DNA of 64,000 nucleotides from Streptomyces sp. NBC_01716 (GTDB lineage: Bacteria > Actinomycetota > Actinomycetes > Streptomycetales > Streptomycetaceae), in assembly GCF_036248275.1 (NCBI RefSeq), contig NZ_CP109181.1, forward strand, positions 5,518,001-5,582,000, in the 5' to 3' direction. Positions 42,767-51,965 of this stretch are shown here, in pieces. The notes beneath the pieces were generated by a model that ran no database searches, had not been told where the DNA came from, and was given only the letters and a program-made list of their open reading frames with translations. Made by a program: the position numbers and the translations under genes. The first letter of the stretch is position 1. Every line of letters starts with the position of its first letter.

Positions 42767-44200
42767 ATGGCAACGGCGCCAAGCGTCTCGTACTCGATGA
42801 CGGTCCGGCTGGAAGTACCCGCGAGCGGTACCGCGGTGTCCCAGCTGACCACGGCCGTGGAATCCTCCGGCGGCTCGGTGACCGGTCTGGACGTCACCGC
42901 GTCCGGCCACGAGAAGCTGCGGATCGACGTCACGATCGCCGCCAGCTCCACCAGCCACGCGGACGAGATCGTCGAGGAACTGCGGGGCATCGAGGGTGTC
43001 ACCCTCGGCAAGGTCTCCGACCGTACGTTCCTGATGCACCTCGGCGGCAAGATCGAGATGCAGTCCAAGCACCCCATCCGCAACCGTGACGACCTCTCCA
43101 TGATCTACACGCCGGGTGTGGCACGGGTCTGCATGGCGATCGCCGAGAACCCCGAGGACGCCCGCCGGCTCACCATCAAGCGCAACTCCGTCGCGGTCGT
43201 CACCGACGGCTCCGCGGTGCTGGGCCTCGGCAACATCGGCCCGAAGGCCGCGCTGCCCGTCATGGAGGGCAAGGCGGCCCTCTTCAAGCGGTTCGCCGGG
43301 ATCGACGCCTGGCCGCTCTGCCTGGACACCCAGGACACCGATGAGATTGTCGCCATCGTCAAGGCGATCGCGCCGGGCTTCGCCGGAATCAATCTGGAGG
43401 ACATCTCCGCCCCCCGCTGCTTCGAGATCGAGGCACGGCTGCGCGAGGCCCTGGACATCCCCGTCTTCCACGACGACCAGCACGGCACGGCCATCGTGGT
43501 GCTCGCCGCGCTGACCAACGCGCTGCGCGTCGTCGGCAAGGAGATCGGTGACGTACGGGTCGTCATGTCCGGCGCGGGTGCCGCCGGTACAGCGATTCTG
43601 AAACTTCTTATCGCCGCCGGTGTCAAGCACACGGTCGTCGCCGACATCCATGGGGTCGTGCACGCCGACCGCGCCGACCTGGTCTCCGCGGCGGCCGAAT
43701 CGCCCCTGCGCTGGATCGCCGACAACACCAACCCGGAGGGTGTCACCGGCACTCTCAAGGAGGCCGTGGTCGACGCCGACGTCTTCATCGGCGTGTCCGC
43801 CCCGAACGTCCTGAACGGCGAGGACGTCGCGGCCATGGCGGACGGCGCGATCGTCTTCGCACTGGCCAACCCCGACCCCGAGGTCGACCCGGCAATCGCC
43901 CGTGAGACAGCGGCAGTTGTGGCCACCGGCCGCTCCGACTTCCCCAACCAGATCAACAACGTCCTGGTCTTCCCCGGTGTCTTCCGGGGCCTCCTGGACG
44001 CGCAGTCACGCACCGTCAACACGGAGATGATGCTCGCCGCCGCGGCGGCCCTCGCGGACGTCGTCACGGGTGACGAACTCAACCCCAACTACATCGTTCC
44101 CTCGGTCTTCAACGACAAGGTCGCGGGCGCTGTCGCGGGCGCCGTACGCAGTGCCGCCAAGGCCGCCGGCGCGGTTGTGACAGGCGCCACGTCCGTCTGA
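42767..44200 (+). CDS. NAD(P)-dependent malic enzyme with N-terminal ACT-like domain
   Basis: This 477-residue protein decarboxylates malate to pyruvate. Residues 1-85 resemble an ACT regulatory domain. The catalytic part has the malic motifs IYTPGVARVC, NLEDISAPRCFEIE and FHDDQHGTAIV, and the nucleotide-binding GAGAAGTAILKLL. The ACT-like domain suggests control by a small metabolite. It is monocistronic, with a strong hairpin upstream. Confidence 0.92.
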   Translation: MATAPSVSYSMTVRLEVPASGTAVSQLTTAVESSGGSVTGLDVTASGHEKLRIDVTIAASSTSHADEIVEELRGIEGVTLGKVSDRTFLMHLGGKIEMQSKHPIRNRDDLSMIYTPGVARVCMAIAENPEDARRLTIKRNSVAVVTDGSAVLGLGNIGPKAALPVMEGKAALFKRFAGIDAWPLCLDTQDTDEIVAIVKAIAPGFAGINLEDISAPRCFEIEARLREALDIPVFHDDQHGTAIVVLAALTNALRVVGKEIGDVRVVMSGAGAAGTAILKLLIAAGVKHTVVADIHGVVHADRADLVSAAAESPLRWIADNTNPEGVTGTLKEAVVDADVFIGVSAPNVLNGEDVAAMADGAIVFALANPDPEVDPAIARETAAVVATGRSDFPNQINNVLVFPGVFRGLLDAQSRTVNTEMMLAAAAALADVVTGDELNPNYIVPSVFNDKVAGAVAGAVRSAAKAAGAVVTGATSV

Positions 44201-44469
44201 CGCCCGGCGCGTCGCGATTCGCGGCACCGTGAAGCCACCTCTAGGGTGACGGACCATGAGCCCGCTGCTCCAAGGGGGTTTCAGGGCCGGATTGGCTTTC
44301 CCGCCGCTGGTGGGGGCAGGATGCTTTCTCAAGGACTATGTCCAGGGGATACCCCACTGGGGCGCGAAGACCTGAAAAACAGACCCGCTCGACGGGACTG
44401 TCAGAGGGTCCTGGCAGCATCGGCTTCGATCTCACGCCTCACACGCAAGAAGAACACGGGAGTAACAAC

Positions 44470-44751
44470 ATGAACCGCAGTGAGCTGGTGGCCGCCCTGG
44501 CCGACCGCGCCGAGGTGACTCGTAAGGATGCCGACGCCGTGCTGGCCGCCCTCGCCGAGACGGTCGGCGAGATCGTCGCCAAGGGCGACGAGAAGGTCAC
44601 CATCCCCGGCTTCCTGACCTTCGAGCGCACCCACCGGGCCGCTCGCACCGCTCGTAACCCGCAGACCGGCGACCCGATCCAGATCCCGGCCGGTTACAGC
44701 GTCAAGGTCTCCGCGGGCTCCAAGCTCAAGGAAGCCGCCAAGGGCAAGTAA
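44470..44751 (+). CDS. hupA: DNA-binding protein HU
   Basis: This 93-residue HU protein starts MNRSELVAALADRAEV and has the beta-arm block FERTHRAARTARNPQTGDPIQIPAGYSVKV. It binds DNA without strong sequence choice and shapes the nucleoid. It lacks the long Lys/Ala C-terminal tail of the sporulation paralogue HupS, so it is the vegetative HupA type. A 269-bp leader precedes it; an in-frame GTG ORF there (44246) is not convincing. Confidence 0.95.
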   Translation: MNRSELVAALADRAEVTRKDADAVLAALAETVGEIVAKGDEKVTIPGFLTFERTHRAARTARNPQTGDPIQIPAGYSVKVSAGSKLKEAAKGK

Positions 44752-44768
44752 CCCTCAGTCAGAGCACA

Positions 44769-44800
44769 AGGGCGGTCACCCCGGTCGGGGTGACCGCCCT
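44769..44800. terminator. Bidirectional terminator between hupA and murA
   Basis: A 14-bp perfect stem (AGGGCGGTCACCCC and complement) with a 4-nt loop, preceded by AA and followed by TCG, separates the convergent genes. Confidence 0.8.
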
Positions 44801-44867
44801 TCGCGTTCGAGAACGAGGTGCCGGCGGACAAGGTGCCGGACGGACGAGATGCCGTGCGGACGAGGCG

Positions 44868-46208
44868 TCAGACGACGGAGCCGCCCGGGAGTTCGACCTT
44901 CGCGCCCAGCTCGACCAGCTTCTCCATGAAGTTCTCGTAGCCGCGGTTGATCAGGTCGATGCCGTGCACCCGTGAGGTGCCCTGCGCCGCCAGCGCCGCG
45001 ATCAGATACGAGAAACCGCCCCGCAGGTCGGGGATGACCAGGTCGGCGCCCTGGAGCTTCGTGGGGCCCGACACGACCGCGGAGTGCAGGAAGTTGCGCT
45101 GGCCGAAGCGGCAGTCCGAGCCGCCCAGGCACTCCCGGTACAACTGGATGTGCGCGCCCATCTGGTTGAGCGCGGAGGTGAAGCCGAGCCGCGACTCGTA
45201 CACCGTCTCGTGGACGATGGACAGGCCCGCCGCCTGCGTCAGCGCCACCACCAGCGGCTGCTGCCAGTCGGTCTGGAAACCGGGGTGTACGTCGGTCTCC
45301 AGGGCGATCGCGTTGAGCGGGCCGCCCGGGTGCCAGAAGCGGATGCCCTTGTCGTCGATCTCGAAGGCCCCGCCGACCTTGCGGAAGGTGTTCAGGAAGG
45401 TCATCATCGACCGCTGCTGCGCGCCGCGTACGTAGATGTTGCCCTCGGTCGCCAGCGCGGCCGACGCCCACGACGCGGCCTCCAGCCGGTCCGGCAGCGC
45501 GCGGTGGTTGTAGCCGCCGAGCTTGTCGACACCGGTGATCCGGATCGTCCGGTCGGTGTCCATCGAGATGATCGCGCCCATCTTCTGGAGCACGCAGATC
45601 AGGTCCTCGATCTCCGGCTCCACCGCGGCGTTCGACAACTCGGTGACGCCCTCGGCCAGAACGGCCGTCAGCAGCACCTGCTCCGTCGAACCGACCGAGG
45701 GGTACGGCAGCCGGATCTTCGTCCCGCGCAGCCGCTGCGGGGCCTCCAGATACTGCCCGTCCGCGCGCTTCTCGATCGTCGCGCCGAACTGGCGCAGCAC
45801 CTCGAAGTGGAAGTCGATGGGCCGGCCGCCGATGTCGCAGCCGCCGAGACCCGGGATGAAGGCGTGGCCGAGGCGGTGCAGCAGCGGGCCGCAGAACAGG
45901 ATCGGGATGCGGGAGGAACCCGCGTGGGCGTCGATGTCCGCGACGTTGGCGCTCTCGACGTGCGACGGGTCGAGGATCAGCTCACCCGGCTCCTCACCGG
46001 GGCGCACCGTTACGCCGTGCAGCTGGAGCAGTCCCCTGACGACCCGTACGTCACGGATGTCGGGCACATTGCGCAGTCTGCTCGGCCCGCTGCCGAGAAG
46101 GGCGGCGACCATGGCCTTCGGCACCAGGTTCTTCGCGCCTCGGACACGGATCTCACCCTCCAGCGGGGTTCCGCCGTGGACGAGCATTACATCAGCTGTG
46201 CCGGTCAT
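44868..46208 (-). CDS. murA: UDP-N-acetylglucosamine 1-carboxyvinyltransferase
   Basis: This 446-residue MurA catalyses the first committed step of peptidoglycan synthesis, adding enolpyruvate from PEP to UDP-GlcNAc. The catalytic cysteine is present in GLGGCDIGGRP (C124), the residue that fosfomycin alkylates, so the enzyme should be sensitive. Other blocks are RGAKNLVPKAMVAALL near the N-terminus and PDLRGGFSYLIAALAAQG near the C-terminus. The ATG at 46208 gives the normal N-terminus; the frame extends to 46337 without protein-like sequence. Confidence 0.95.
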   Translation of the reverse strand: MTGTADVMLVHGGTPLEGEIRVRGAKNLVPKAMVAALLGSGPSRLRNVPDIRDVRVVRGLLQLHGVTVRPGEEPGELILDPSHVESANVADIDAHAGSSRIPILFCGPLLHRLGHAFIPGLGGCDIGGRPIDFHFEVLRQFGATIEKRADGQYLEAPQRLRGTKIRLPYPSVGSTEQVLLTAVLAEGVTELSNAAVEPEIEDLICVLQKMGAIISMDTDRTIRITGVDKLGGYNHRALPDRLEAASWASAALATEGNIYVRGAQQRSMMTFLNTFRKVGGAFEIDDKGIRFWHPGGPLNAIALETDVHPGFQTDWQQPLVVALTQAAGLSIVHETVYESRLGFTSALNQMGAHIQLYRECLGGSDCRFGQRNFLHSAVVSGPTKLQGADLVIPDLRGGFSYLIAALAAQGTSRVHGIDLINRGYENFMEKLVELGAKVELPGGSVV

Positions 46209-46492
46209 GAATCTCGCGTTCCGGTGTCGTCGGACAGGGGCCAAAGCAAAAGAGTAAGGGGCTCGCACCCCTGTTCCGCAGGGCATCGCACGTCCTGGAG
46301 CCGTAGAGAAGACGGCAGAACACTTTCCGTCCGCCAACCCTTGCCGAGAGTCACCTTTCTCTCCGTTTCCACGCCGGTCCGCCGCGCGGCGGTTCCCCTG
46401 CGCTCCCCGTGCCGCCGTGCGCCTGAGCTGCGATCACGCGCACTCTGCCGCGCGGCCCCCGCGAAGGGCGAATGTGCGGGATCATGTCTCGC

Positions 46493-47053
46493 ATGACCGA
46501 GGTGTCCTCGCTCACAGGCCGGCTGCTCGTCGCGACTCCGGCCCTGGCGGATCCGAATTTCGACCGCGCGGTGGTGCTCCTGCTCGACCATGACGAGGAG
46601 GGGTCGCTCGGCGTGGTCCTCAACCGGCCCACGCCTGTGGACGTGGGGGACATCCTGGAGTCCTGGGGCGGGCTGGCCGGCGACCCCGGTGTTGTCTTCC
46701 AGGGCGGACCGGTCTCCCTCGACTCGGCGCTCGGCCTCGCGGTCATCCCCGGCGACGAAGGGCCCCTCGGCTGGCGGCGGGTGCACGGCGCGATCGGCCT
46801 GGTCGATCTTGAGACGCCGCCCGAACTGCTCGCGCGGGCCCTCGGCTCCCTGCGGATCTTCGCCGGGTACGCGGGCTGGGGGCCGGGCCAGCTGGAGGAC
46901 GAGCTGAGCGAAGGCGCCTGGTACGTGGTCGAGTCGGAGCCCGGCGACGTGTCCTCGCCGCGACCGGAGAGCCTGTGGCGCGCGGTGCTGCGCAGACAGC
47001 GCAGCGAACTGGCCATGGTGGCCACCTATCCCGACGACCCCTCGCTCAACTGA
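46493..47053 (+). CDS. YqgE/AlgH family protein
   Basis: This 186-residue protein of the YqgE/AlgH family has the conserved LTGRLLVATPALADPNFDRAVVLLLDHDEEGSLGVVLNRP start, then FQGGPV and the AGYAGWGPGQLEDEL block. Its biochemical role is not settled. ATGs at 46472 and 46484 are also in frame; the one at 46493 gives the N-terminus most like the family. It is divergent from murA. Confidence 0.9.
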   Translation: MTEVSSLTGRLLVATPALADPNFDRAVVLLLDHDEEGSLGVVLNRPTPVDVGDILESWGGLAGDPGVVFQGGPVSLDSALGLAVIPGDEGPLGWRRVHGAIGLVDLETPPELLARALGSLRIFAGYAGWGPGQLEDELSEGAWYVVESEPGDVSSPRPESLWRAVLRRQRSELAMVATYPDDPSLN

Positions 47054-47141
47054 CGCGCCGCGCGCGGCCGACAAGATCCACAGGACACCCCCCGGGCCCG
47101 AAGCCTTCAGGATGCCGCCGGCGTGGGTACCCTTGGCGGTT

Positions 47142-47444
47142 ATGAGCACTCTTGAGCCCGAGCGCGGCGCAGGTACGGGCACCCTCGTGGAGCCGACACC
47201 GAAGGTGTCGCACGGCGACGGCGACCACGAGCGCTTCGCCCACTACGTCCAGAAGGACAAGATCATGGCGAGTGCCCTCGATGGCACTCCCGTGGTGGCA
47301 CTGTGCGGAAAGGTCTGGGTGCCGGGGCGCGACCCCAAGAAGTACCCGGTCTGTCCGATGTGCAAGGAGATCTACGAGTCCATGGGCCCCGGCGGGGACA
47401 AGGACAAGGGCGGTAAGGACAAGAGCGGCAAGGGCAAGAGCTAG
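47142..47444 (+). CDS. DUF3039 family protein
   Basis: This 100-residue actinobacterial protein of the DUF3039 type has the conserved ERFAHYVQKDKIMASALDGTPVVALCGKVWVPGRDP core. A CPMC pair near residue 80 and an upstream Cys suggest a bound zinc. The tail is Lys/Gly/Asp-rich. Function unknown. Confidence 0.82.
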   Translation: MSTLEPERGAGTGTLVEPTPKVSHGDGDHERFAHYVQKDKIMASALDGTPVVALCGKVWVPGRDPKKYPVCPMCKEIYESMGPGGDKDKGGKDKSGKGKS

Positions 47445-47471
47445 AGCCTTCCGTTCTTCATGGAGCACCGG

Positions 47472-47509
47472 ACGGCTCCGGGGCGTGCACTTGCGCGCCC
47501 CGGAGCCGT
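47472..47509 (+). terminator. Terminator after the DUF3039 gene
   Basis: A 14-bp perfect stem (ACGGCTCCGGGGCG and complement) with a 10-nt loop lies 27 bp after the stop. Confidence 0.7.
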
Positions 47510-47604
47510 TCGCGTCGGCGGGCGCGTGAGCGGGTAGGTCTGAGGGGCGCGACGGACAGGGCGCACAGACGTGCCCGCTCACGCTCACTTGTGCCTGATC
47601 ACCG

Positions 47605-47620
47605 AATGGTTGAGACCACT
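47605..47620. promoter_or_regulatory. Probable DasR operator (dre site)
   Basis: AATGGTTGAGACCACT matches the DasR consensus A(C/G)TGGTCTAGACCA(C/G)T at 13 of 16 positions, including all of the outer TGGT and ACCA half-sites. It lies 101 bp before the hexosaminidase start. Confidence 0.7.
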
Positions 47621-47720
47621 TGTCCGTTCCTCAGGGGCGGGCCTAGTGTCCACGTGCACGCTCCAACGACCCAATTGACTCCGGCATATGCCAGCCGAAC
47701 GAGGACTGAGGACTGACGTG

Positions 47721-49367
47721 ATGGACCTGATCCCGGCGCCTGTCAATGTCGAAGGCCCGCAGAGCGGTGGCTTCGTCCCCGACTCGGCCACCACCCTCTG
47801 GGCGGCGCCCGGGACCGAGACCACCGAGCGCTGGCTGCGCGCCACCGTCGGGGCGGCGCTGGGGCTGCCGCTGGCCCCCGGCCCCGCGGGCGGCAGCAAC
47901 GCCGTCTCGCTGCGCATCGACGAGTCCCTGGCCCCCGAGGCGTACCGGCTGGACATCACCGCCGAGTGGGGCGCCGAGATACACGGCGGCAGCGCGGCCG
48001 GCGTCTTCTGGGGCGCCCAGACGCTCCGTCAGCTCCTGGGCCCCAAGGCCTTCCGCCGCGCGCCCCTGTCGCCCGGCGTACGGCAGGAGATCCCCCGTCA
48101 GGTCATCGAGGACCAGCCCCGCTTCGGCTGGCGCGGCGTCATGCTCGACGTGGCACGCCACTTCATGCCCAAGGACGGTGTCCTGCGCCTCCTGGACCTG
48201 ATGGCCGCGCACAAACTCAACGTCTTCCACTTCCATCTCACCGACGACCAGGGCTGGCGCGTCCAGATCAAGCGCCACCCGAGGCTGACCGAGGTCGGCG
48301 CGTGGCGGTCCCGGACCAAGTACGGCCACCGGTTCTCGGACCTGTGGGACGAGAAGCCGCACGGCGGTTTCTACACCCAGGACGACATCCGCGAGATCGT
48401 CGCGTACGCCGCCGAGCGGCACATCTCCGTCGTCCCCGAGATCGACATCCCCGGCCACTCGCAGGCCGCCATCGCCGCGTACCCGGAGCTGGGCAACACC
48501 GACGTCGTCGACACCTCGGCGCTGGAGGTCTGGGACACCTGGGGCATCAACCCGAACGTGCTCGCCCCCAGCGACAACACCCTGCGCTTCTTCGAGGGCG
48601 TCTTCGAGGAGCTGCTGGAGCTCTTCCCCGCCGCCACCTCGCCGTTCATCCACATCGGCGGCGACGAGTGCCGCAAGGACCAGTGGAAAGAGTCGCCCGC
48701 CGCCCAGGAGCGGATCCGTGAACTGGGCCTGGCCGACGAGGACGAGCTCCAGTCCTGGTTCATCCGGCACTTCGACGGCTGGCTCTCCGCGCGCGGCCGG
48801 CGCCTGATCGGCTGGGACGAGATCCTGGAGGGCGGGCTGGCGCCCGGCGCCGCCGTCTCCTCCTGGCGCGGTTACGGCGGCGGGATCGCGGCGGCCAAGG
48901 CCGGCCACGACGTGGTCATGTGCCCAGAGCAGCATGTGTACTTGGACCACCGTCAGGCGGCCGGCAAGGACGAGCCGATGCCCATCGGATACGTCCGCAC
49001 ACTTGAGGACGTCTACCGCTTCGAGCCCGTACCGGCGGAGCTCACCGGCGCCGACGCGGCCCATGTCATCGGCACCCAGGCCAATGTGTGGACCGAGGTG
49101 ATGCAGGACCGCTCCCGCGTCGACTACCAGCTCTTCCCCCGCCTCTGCGCCTTCGCCGAGGTCGCCTGGTCCCCCCTGCCCGCGTCCGAGGACCGCGATT
49201 TCAAGGACTTCGAACGGCGAATGACCGTGCACTACAAGCGCCTTGACGCGCTCGGGGTCGATTACCGGCCGCCCGGGGGCCCGTTGCCCTGGCACAAGCG
49301 CCCGGGACCGAACGGGGACTCGACCGTTCTCGGACGTCCGATCGAGGGGGCGCCCCCGAACGTGTGA
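47721..49367 (+). CDS. Beta-N-acetylhexosaminidase (GH20), probably cytoplasmic
   Basis: This 548-residue GH20 enzyme removes terminal GlcNAc from chito-oligosaccharides. The catalytic Asp-Glu pair is in HIGGDE (D315, E316), and the substrate-side WHLT-type loop reads FHFHLTDDQGW. An N-terminal GH20b-like domain precedes the barrel. No signal peptide is visible, which suggests it acts on imported sugars. The ATG at 47721 is preferred; GTG 47718 is equivalent. The dre site upstream ties it to the DasR control of GlcNAc use. Confidence 0.9.
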   Translation: MDLIPAPVNVEGPQSGGFVPDSATTLWAAPGTETTERWLRATVGAALGLPLAPGPAGGSNAVSLRIDESLAPEAYRLDITAEWGAEIHGGSAAGVFWGAQTLRQLLGPKAFRRAPLSPGVRQEIPRQVIEDQPRFGWRGVMLDVARHFMPKDGVLRLLDLMAAHKLNVFHFHLTDDQGWRVQIKRHPRLTEVGAWRSRTKYGHRFSDLWDEKPHGGFYTQDDIREIVAYAAERHISVVPEIDIPGHSQAAIAAYPELGNTDVVDTSALEVWDTWGINPNVLAPSDNTLRFFEGVFEELLELFPAATSPFIHIGGDECRKDQWKESPAAQERIRELGLADEDELQSWFIRHFDGWLSARGRRLIGWDEILEGGLAPGAAVSSWRGYGGGIAAAKAGHDVVMCPEQHVYLDHRQAAGKDEPMPIGYVRTLEDVYRFEPVPAELTGADAAHVIGTQANVWTEVMQDRSRVDYQLFPRLCAFAEVAWSPLPASEDRDFKDFERRMTVHYKRLDALGVDYRPPGGPLPWHKRPGPNGDSTVLGRPIEGAPPNV

Positions 49368-49623
49368 CCCCTTTCCGGCCGGGCTCCCCGGGCTCCGCGT
49401 GCGAATAAGTCGTACATGGAGCGTCGAATGCTGGCATTCCGTATGTGCCGGTGAACAGGCGTGAAAACGGACCTTCCCCTCGTTCGGGGGCGGATGCGTC
49501 CTTCATGGACCCTCGGACCGGTAGGCCCGGAAGATGTGCCAGAGTTGCTTCGTCCGGCCTGTGAGCACGTACGGTACGGCCAACACAGACGGACGGCCGG
49601 GACACCGGGAAGGGGCAGCTGGG

Positions 49624-50520
49624 TTGACCACGCACGCACCGCAGACGGCGCAGTCCGTGACGCTGCCGGCCTCGCTCGACGAGGCCGTGGCGGCGCTGAG
49701 CGCCATGCCTGCCGCCGTGCCCGTCGCGGGTGGAACCGATCTGATGGCCGCTGTGAACAAGGGCCTGCTCAGACCGGCGGGCCTGGTCGGCCTCGGCCGG
49801 ATCAGCGAACTGCGCGGCTGGCACTACCAGGACGGACACGCCCTGCTGGGCGCCGGACTCACCCACGCGCGGATGGGACGGCCCGACTTCGCCGCGCTCA
49901 TCCCCGCGCTGGCCGCGTCCTCGCGCGCCGCCGGGCCGCCCCAGATCCGTAACGCCGGCACGCTCGGCGGGAACATCGCCACCGCCGCGCCCACCGGCGA
50001 CTCGCTGCCCGTGCTGGCCGCCCTGGAGGCGGACCTCGTCGTCGCGGGCCCCGGCGGCGCACGCCGCGAGATCCCCGTCGCGCATCTGCTGGCCGGCCGC
50101 GAGATGCTGGCGCCCGCCGAACTCATCGGTTTCGTACGGGTCCCGCTGCTGCACGCCCCGCAGGTCTACCTCAAGGCGACCGGCCGCACCGGCCCCGGCC
50201 GCGCCACCGCGTCCGTCGCCGTCGTGCTCGACCCGGCGCGCCGGGGCGTGCGCTGCGCGGTCGGCGCCATCGCGCCGATGCCGCTGCGCCCGCTGGAGGC
50301 CGAGCGCTGGATCGCCTCGCTGATCGACTGGGACGCGGACCGCGGGCTGGCGCCCGAGGCGCTGACCGCCTTCGGCGAGTACGTCGCGGCGGCCTGCATC
50401 CCCGACCCGGCTCCGGCGGCGGACGGGAGCGAACCGCCCGCCCTGCCGCCGGCCGTACTGCATCTGAGGCGTACCGTCGCCACTCTGGCTCGACGAGCAC
50501 TGGGGAGGGCGCTGCCGTGA
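49624..50520 (+). CDS. FAD-binding subunit of a molybdenum hydroxylase (XdhB/CoxM-like)
   Basis: This 298-residue subunit has the FAD-binding motifs of the xanthine dehydrogenase/CO dehydrogenase family: VAGGTDLMAAV near the start and IRNAGTLGGNIATAAPTGDSLP. It passes electrons from the iron-sulphur subunit to the acceptor. The start is TTG at 49624 with GGGAAGGGG upstream. The stop overlaps the next gene start (GTGA), making the three subunit genes one coupled operon. Confidence 0.88.
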   Translation: MTTHAPQTAQSVTLPASLDEAVAALSAMPAAVPVAGGTDLMAAVNKGLLRPAGLVGLGRISELRGWHYQDGHALLGAGLTHARMGRPDFAALIPALAASSRAAGPPQIRNAGTLGGNIATAAPTGDSLPVLAALEADLVVAGPGGARREIPVAHLLAGREMLAPAELIGFVRVPLLHAPQVYLKATGRTGPGRATASVAVVLDPARRGVRCAVGAIAPMPLRPLEAERWIASLIDWDADRGLAPEALTAFGEYVAAACIPDPAPAADGSEPPALPPAVLHLRRTVATLARRALGRALP

Positions 50521-51965
50521 CCACCGACGAGAACGAGAACTCCGGGACTCCGGAGGGGCGTCGACAGGACCCTTCGCACGGGCACCCGCAGGGGCGCGGC
50601 GCGTGGCAGCCGATCGCACAGACCGGCGAGTACGACGCCGAGGCGACCGCCTTCGTCCAACTGCCGCCCACACATACGGCCGGGGCGGACGCGCCGCTCG
50701 CGGCCCCCGGGCACGGGTACGTCCCTCCGACGATCGACCAGCGGCAGCCGGACGGGGCCGCCGGGCAGTGGGCGGCGCAGACGCCGCAGGCGCAGCCCGA
50801 TCCGTACGGCTACGGGCAGGGGCAGGGGCACCCGCAGGCGTACGGCGCCGGCCAGGCCGCCGGGCCGGGCGCGCCGCACGATCCGCAGGCAACCGGGCAG
50901 TGGTCCTACGCCGGCGCGGACGCCGCCGACTCCCGTGCGGAGCAGGCACCGCAGGCTCCTTCACAGCCCAACGGCCAGTGGGTGATCCCGGTCATCGGTG
51001 AGGAACTTCCCGATGAATCGGGCGAGTTCACCACGTCGATGCCCACCACATCGCAGTGGCCGGGCGGCGCGCCGCCGGCCACACTCCCGGGCGGCGCGCG
51101 CGCTCCGTGGGCCCCCGAACCGGAACCGGTTCCGGAGCCCGCGGCGGAACAGCCGCCCGAGCCGCCCGCGGACGAGCCGGGGCTGCCGCACCCGGAGACG
51201 GACGGCGAGTCCGAGCCCGCCGAGCCGCTCGCCGGCGCCGAGGCGGAAGCCGTAACGGAAGCCCTGGCGGAAGCCGTGACGGAGCCGGAAGCGGAACTCG
51301 CGCCCGAGCCTGCCGCCGACCCCGAACAGGCCCCCGAGCCCGAACCCGAGCCCGCCCCCCTCACCAGCAGCAACGACAGCGCCGAGCACCCCGCCAACTC
51401 CTACGTCCTGCGCGTCAACGGCGGCGACCGCCCCGTCACCGACGCCTGGATCGGCGAGTCCCTGCTCTACGTCCTGCGTGAGCGCCTCGGCCTCGCCGGC
51501 GCCAAGGACGGCTGCTCGCAGGGCGAGTGCGGCGCCTGCAACGTCCAGGTCGACGGCCGGCTCGTCGCCTCCTGCCTCGTCCCCGCCGCCACGGCGGCCG
51601 GCTCCGAGGTCCGTACGGTCGAGGGTCTGGCCTCCGACGGCGAACCGTCCGACGTCCAGCGCGCGCTGGCCAACTGCGGGGCCGTGCAGTGCGGTTTCTG
51701 CATCCCCGGCATGGCCATGACCGTCCACGACCTCCTCGAAGGCAACCACGACCCCAGCGAGCTGGAGACCCGCCAGGCGCTGTGCGGCAACCTCTGCCGC
51801 TGCTCCGGGTACCGGGGCGTGCTCGACGCCGTCGCCGAGGTCGTCGCCGAGCGCGCGGCGAGCGCCGATGCCGCCGACGAAGCCCGCATTCCGCACCAGG
51901 CACCACCGGGCGCCGGCGGCGCCCACCCCGCACCTCTCGACGCGCACGACGGAGGCATGGCGTGA
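50517..51965 (+). CDS. [2Fe-2S] subunit of a molybdenum hydroxylase with long N-terminal extension
   Basis: This 482-residue protein ends in a normal two-cluster ferredoxin-like unit. The plant-type cluster is at CSQGECGAC with a further Cys in ASCLVPA. The helical cluster domain has CGFCIPGM and CRCSGYRG. That core takes only about 165 residues. The first ~295 residues are low-complexity Pro, Ala, Glu, Gln and Gly with no known domain. Family members are usually 150-200 residues. It overlaps both neighbours by 4 bp. Confidence 0.88.
   Translation: MTTDENENSGTPEGRRQDPSHGHPQGRGAWQPIAQTGEYDAEATAFVQLPPTHTAGADAPLAAPGHGYVPPTIDQRQPDGAAGQWAAQTPQAQPDPYGYGQGQGHPQAYGAGQAAGPGAPHDPQATGQWSYAGADAADSRAEQAPQAPSQPNGQWVIPVIGEELPDESGEFTTSMPTTSQWPGGAPPATLPGGARAPWAPEPEPVPEPAAEQPPEPPADEPGLPHPETDGESEPAEPLAGAEAEAVTEALAEAVTEPEAELAPEPAADPEQAPEPEPEPAPLTSSNDSAEHPANSYVLRVNGGDRPVTDAWIGESLLYVLRERLGLAGAKDGCSQGECGACNVQVDGRLVASCLVPAATAAGSEVRTVEGLASDGEPSDVQRALANCGAVQCGFCIPGMAMTVHDLLEGNHDPSELETRQALCGNLCRCSGYRGVLDAVAEVVAERAASADAADEARIPHQAPPGAGGAHPAPLDAHDGGMA

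Noticed and set aside
44246..44473. 75-codon GTG frame before hupA
   Set aside because: It has no ribosome site, no family and overlaps the hupA start; it is more likely leader DNA.
49201..50964. 587-codon minus-strand frame
   Set aside because: It lies opposite the molybdenum hydroxylase FAD subunit and has no recognisable domain.
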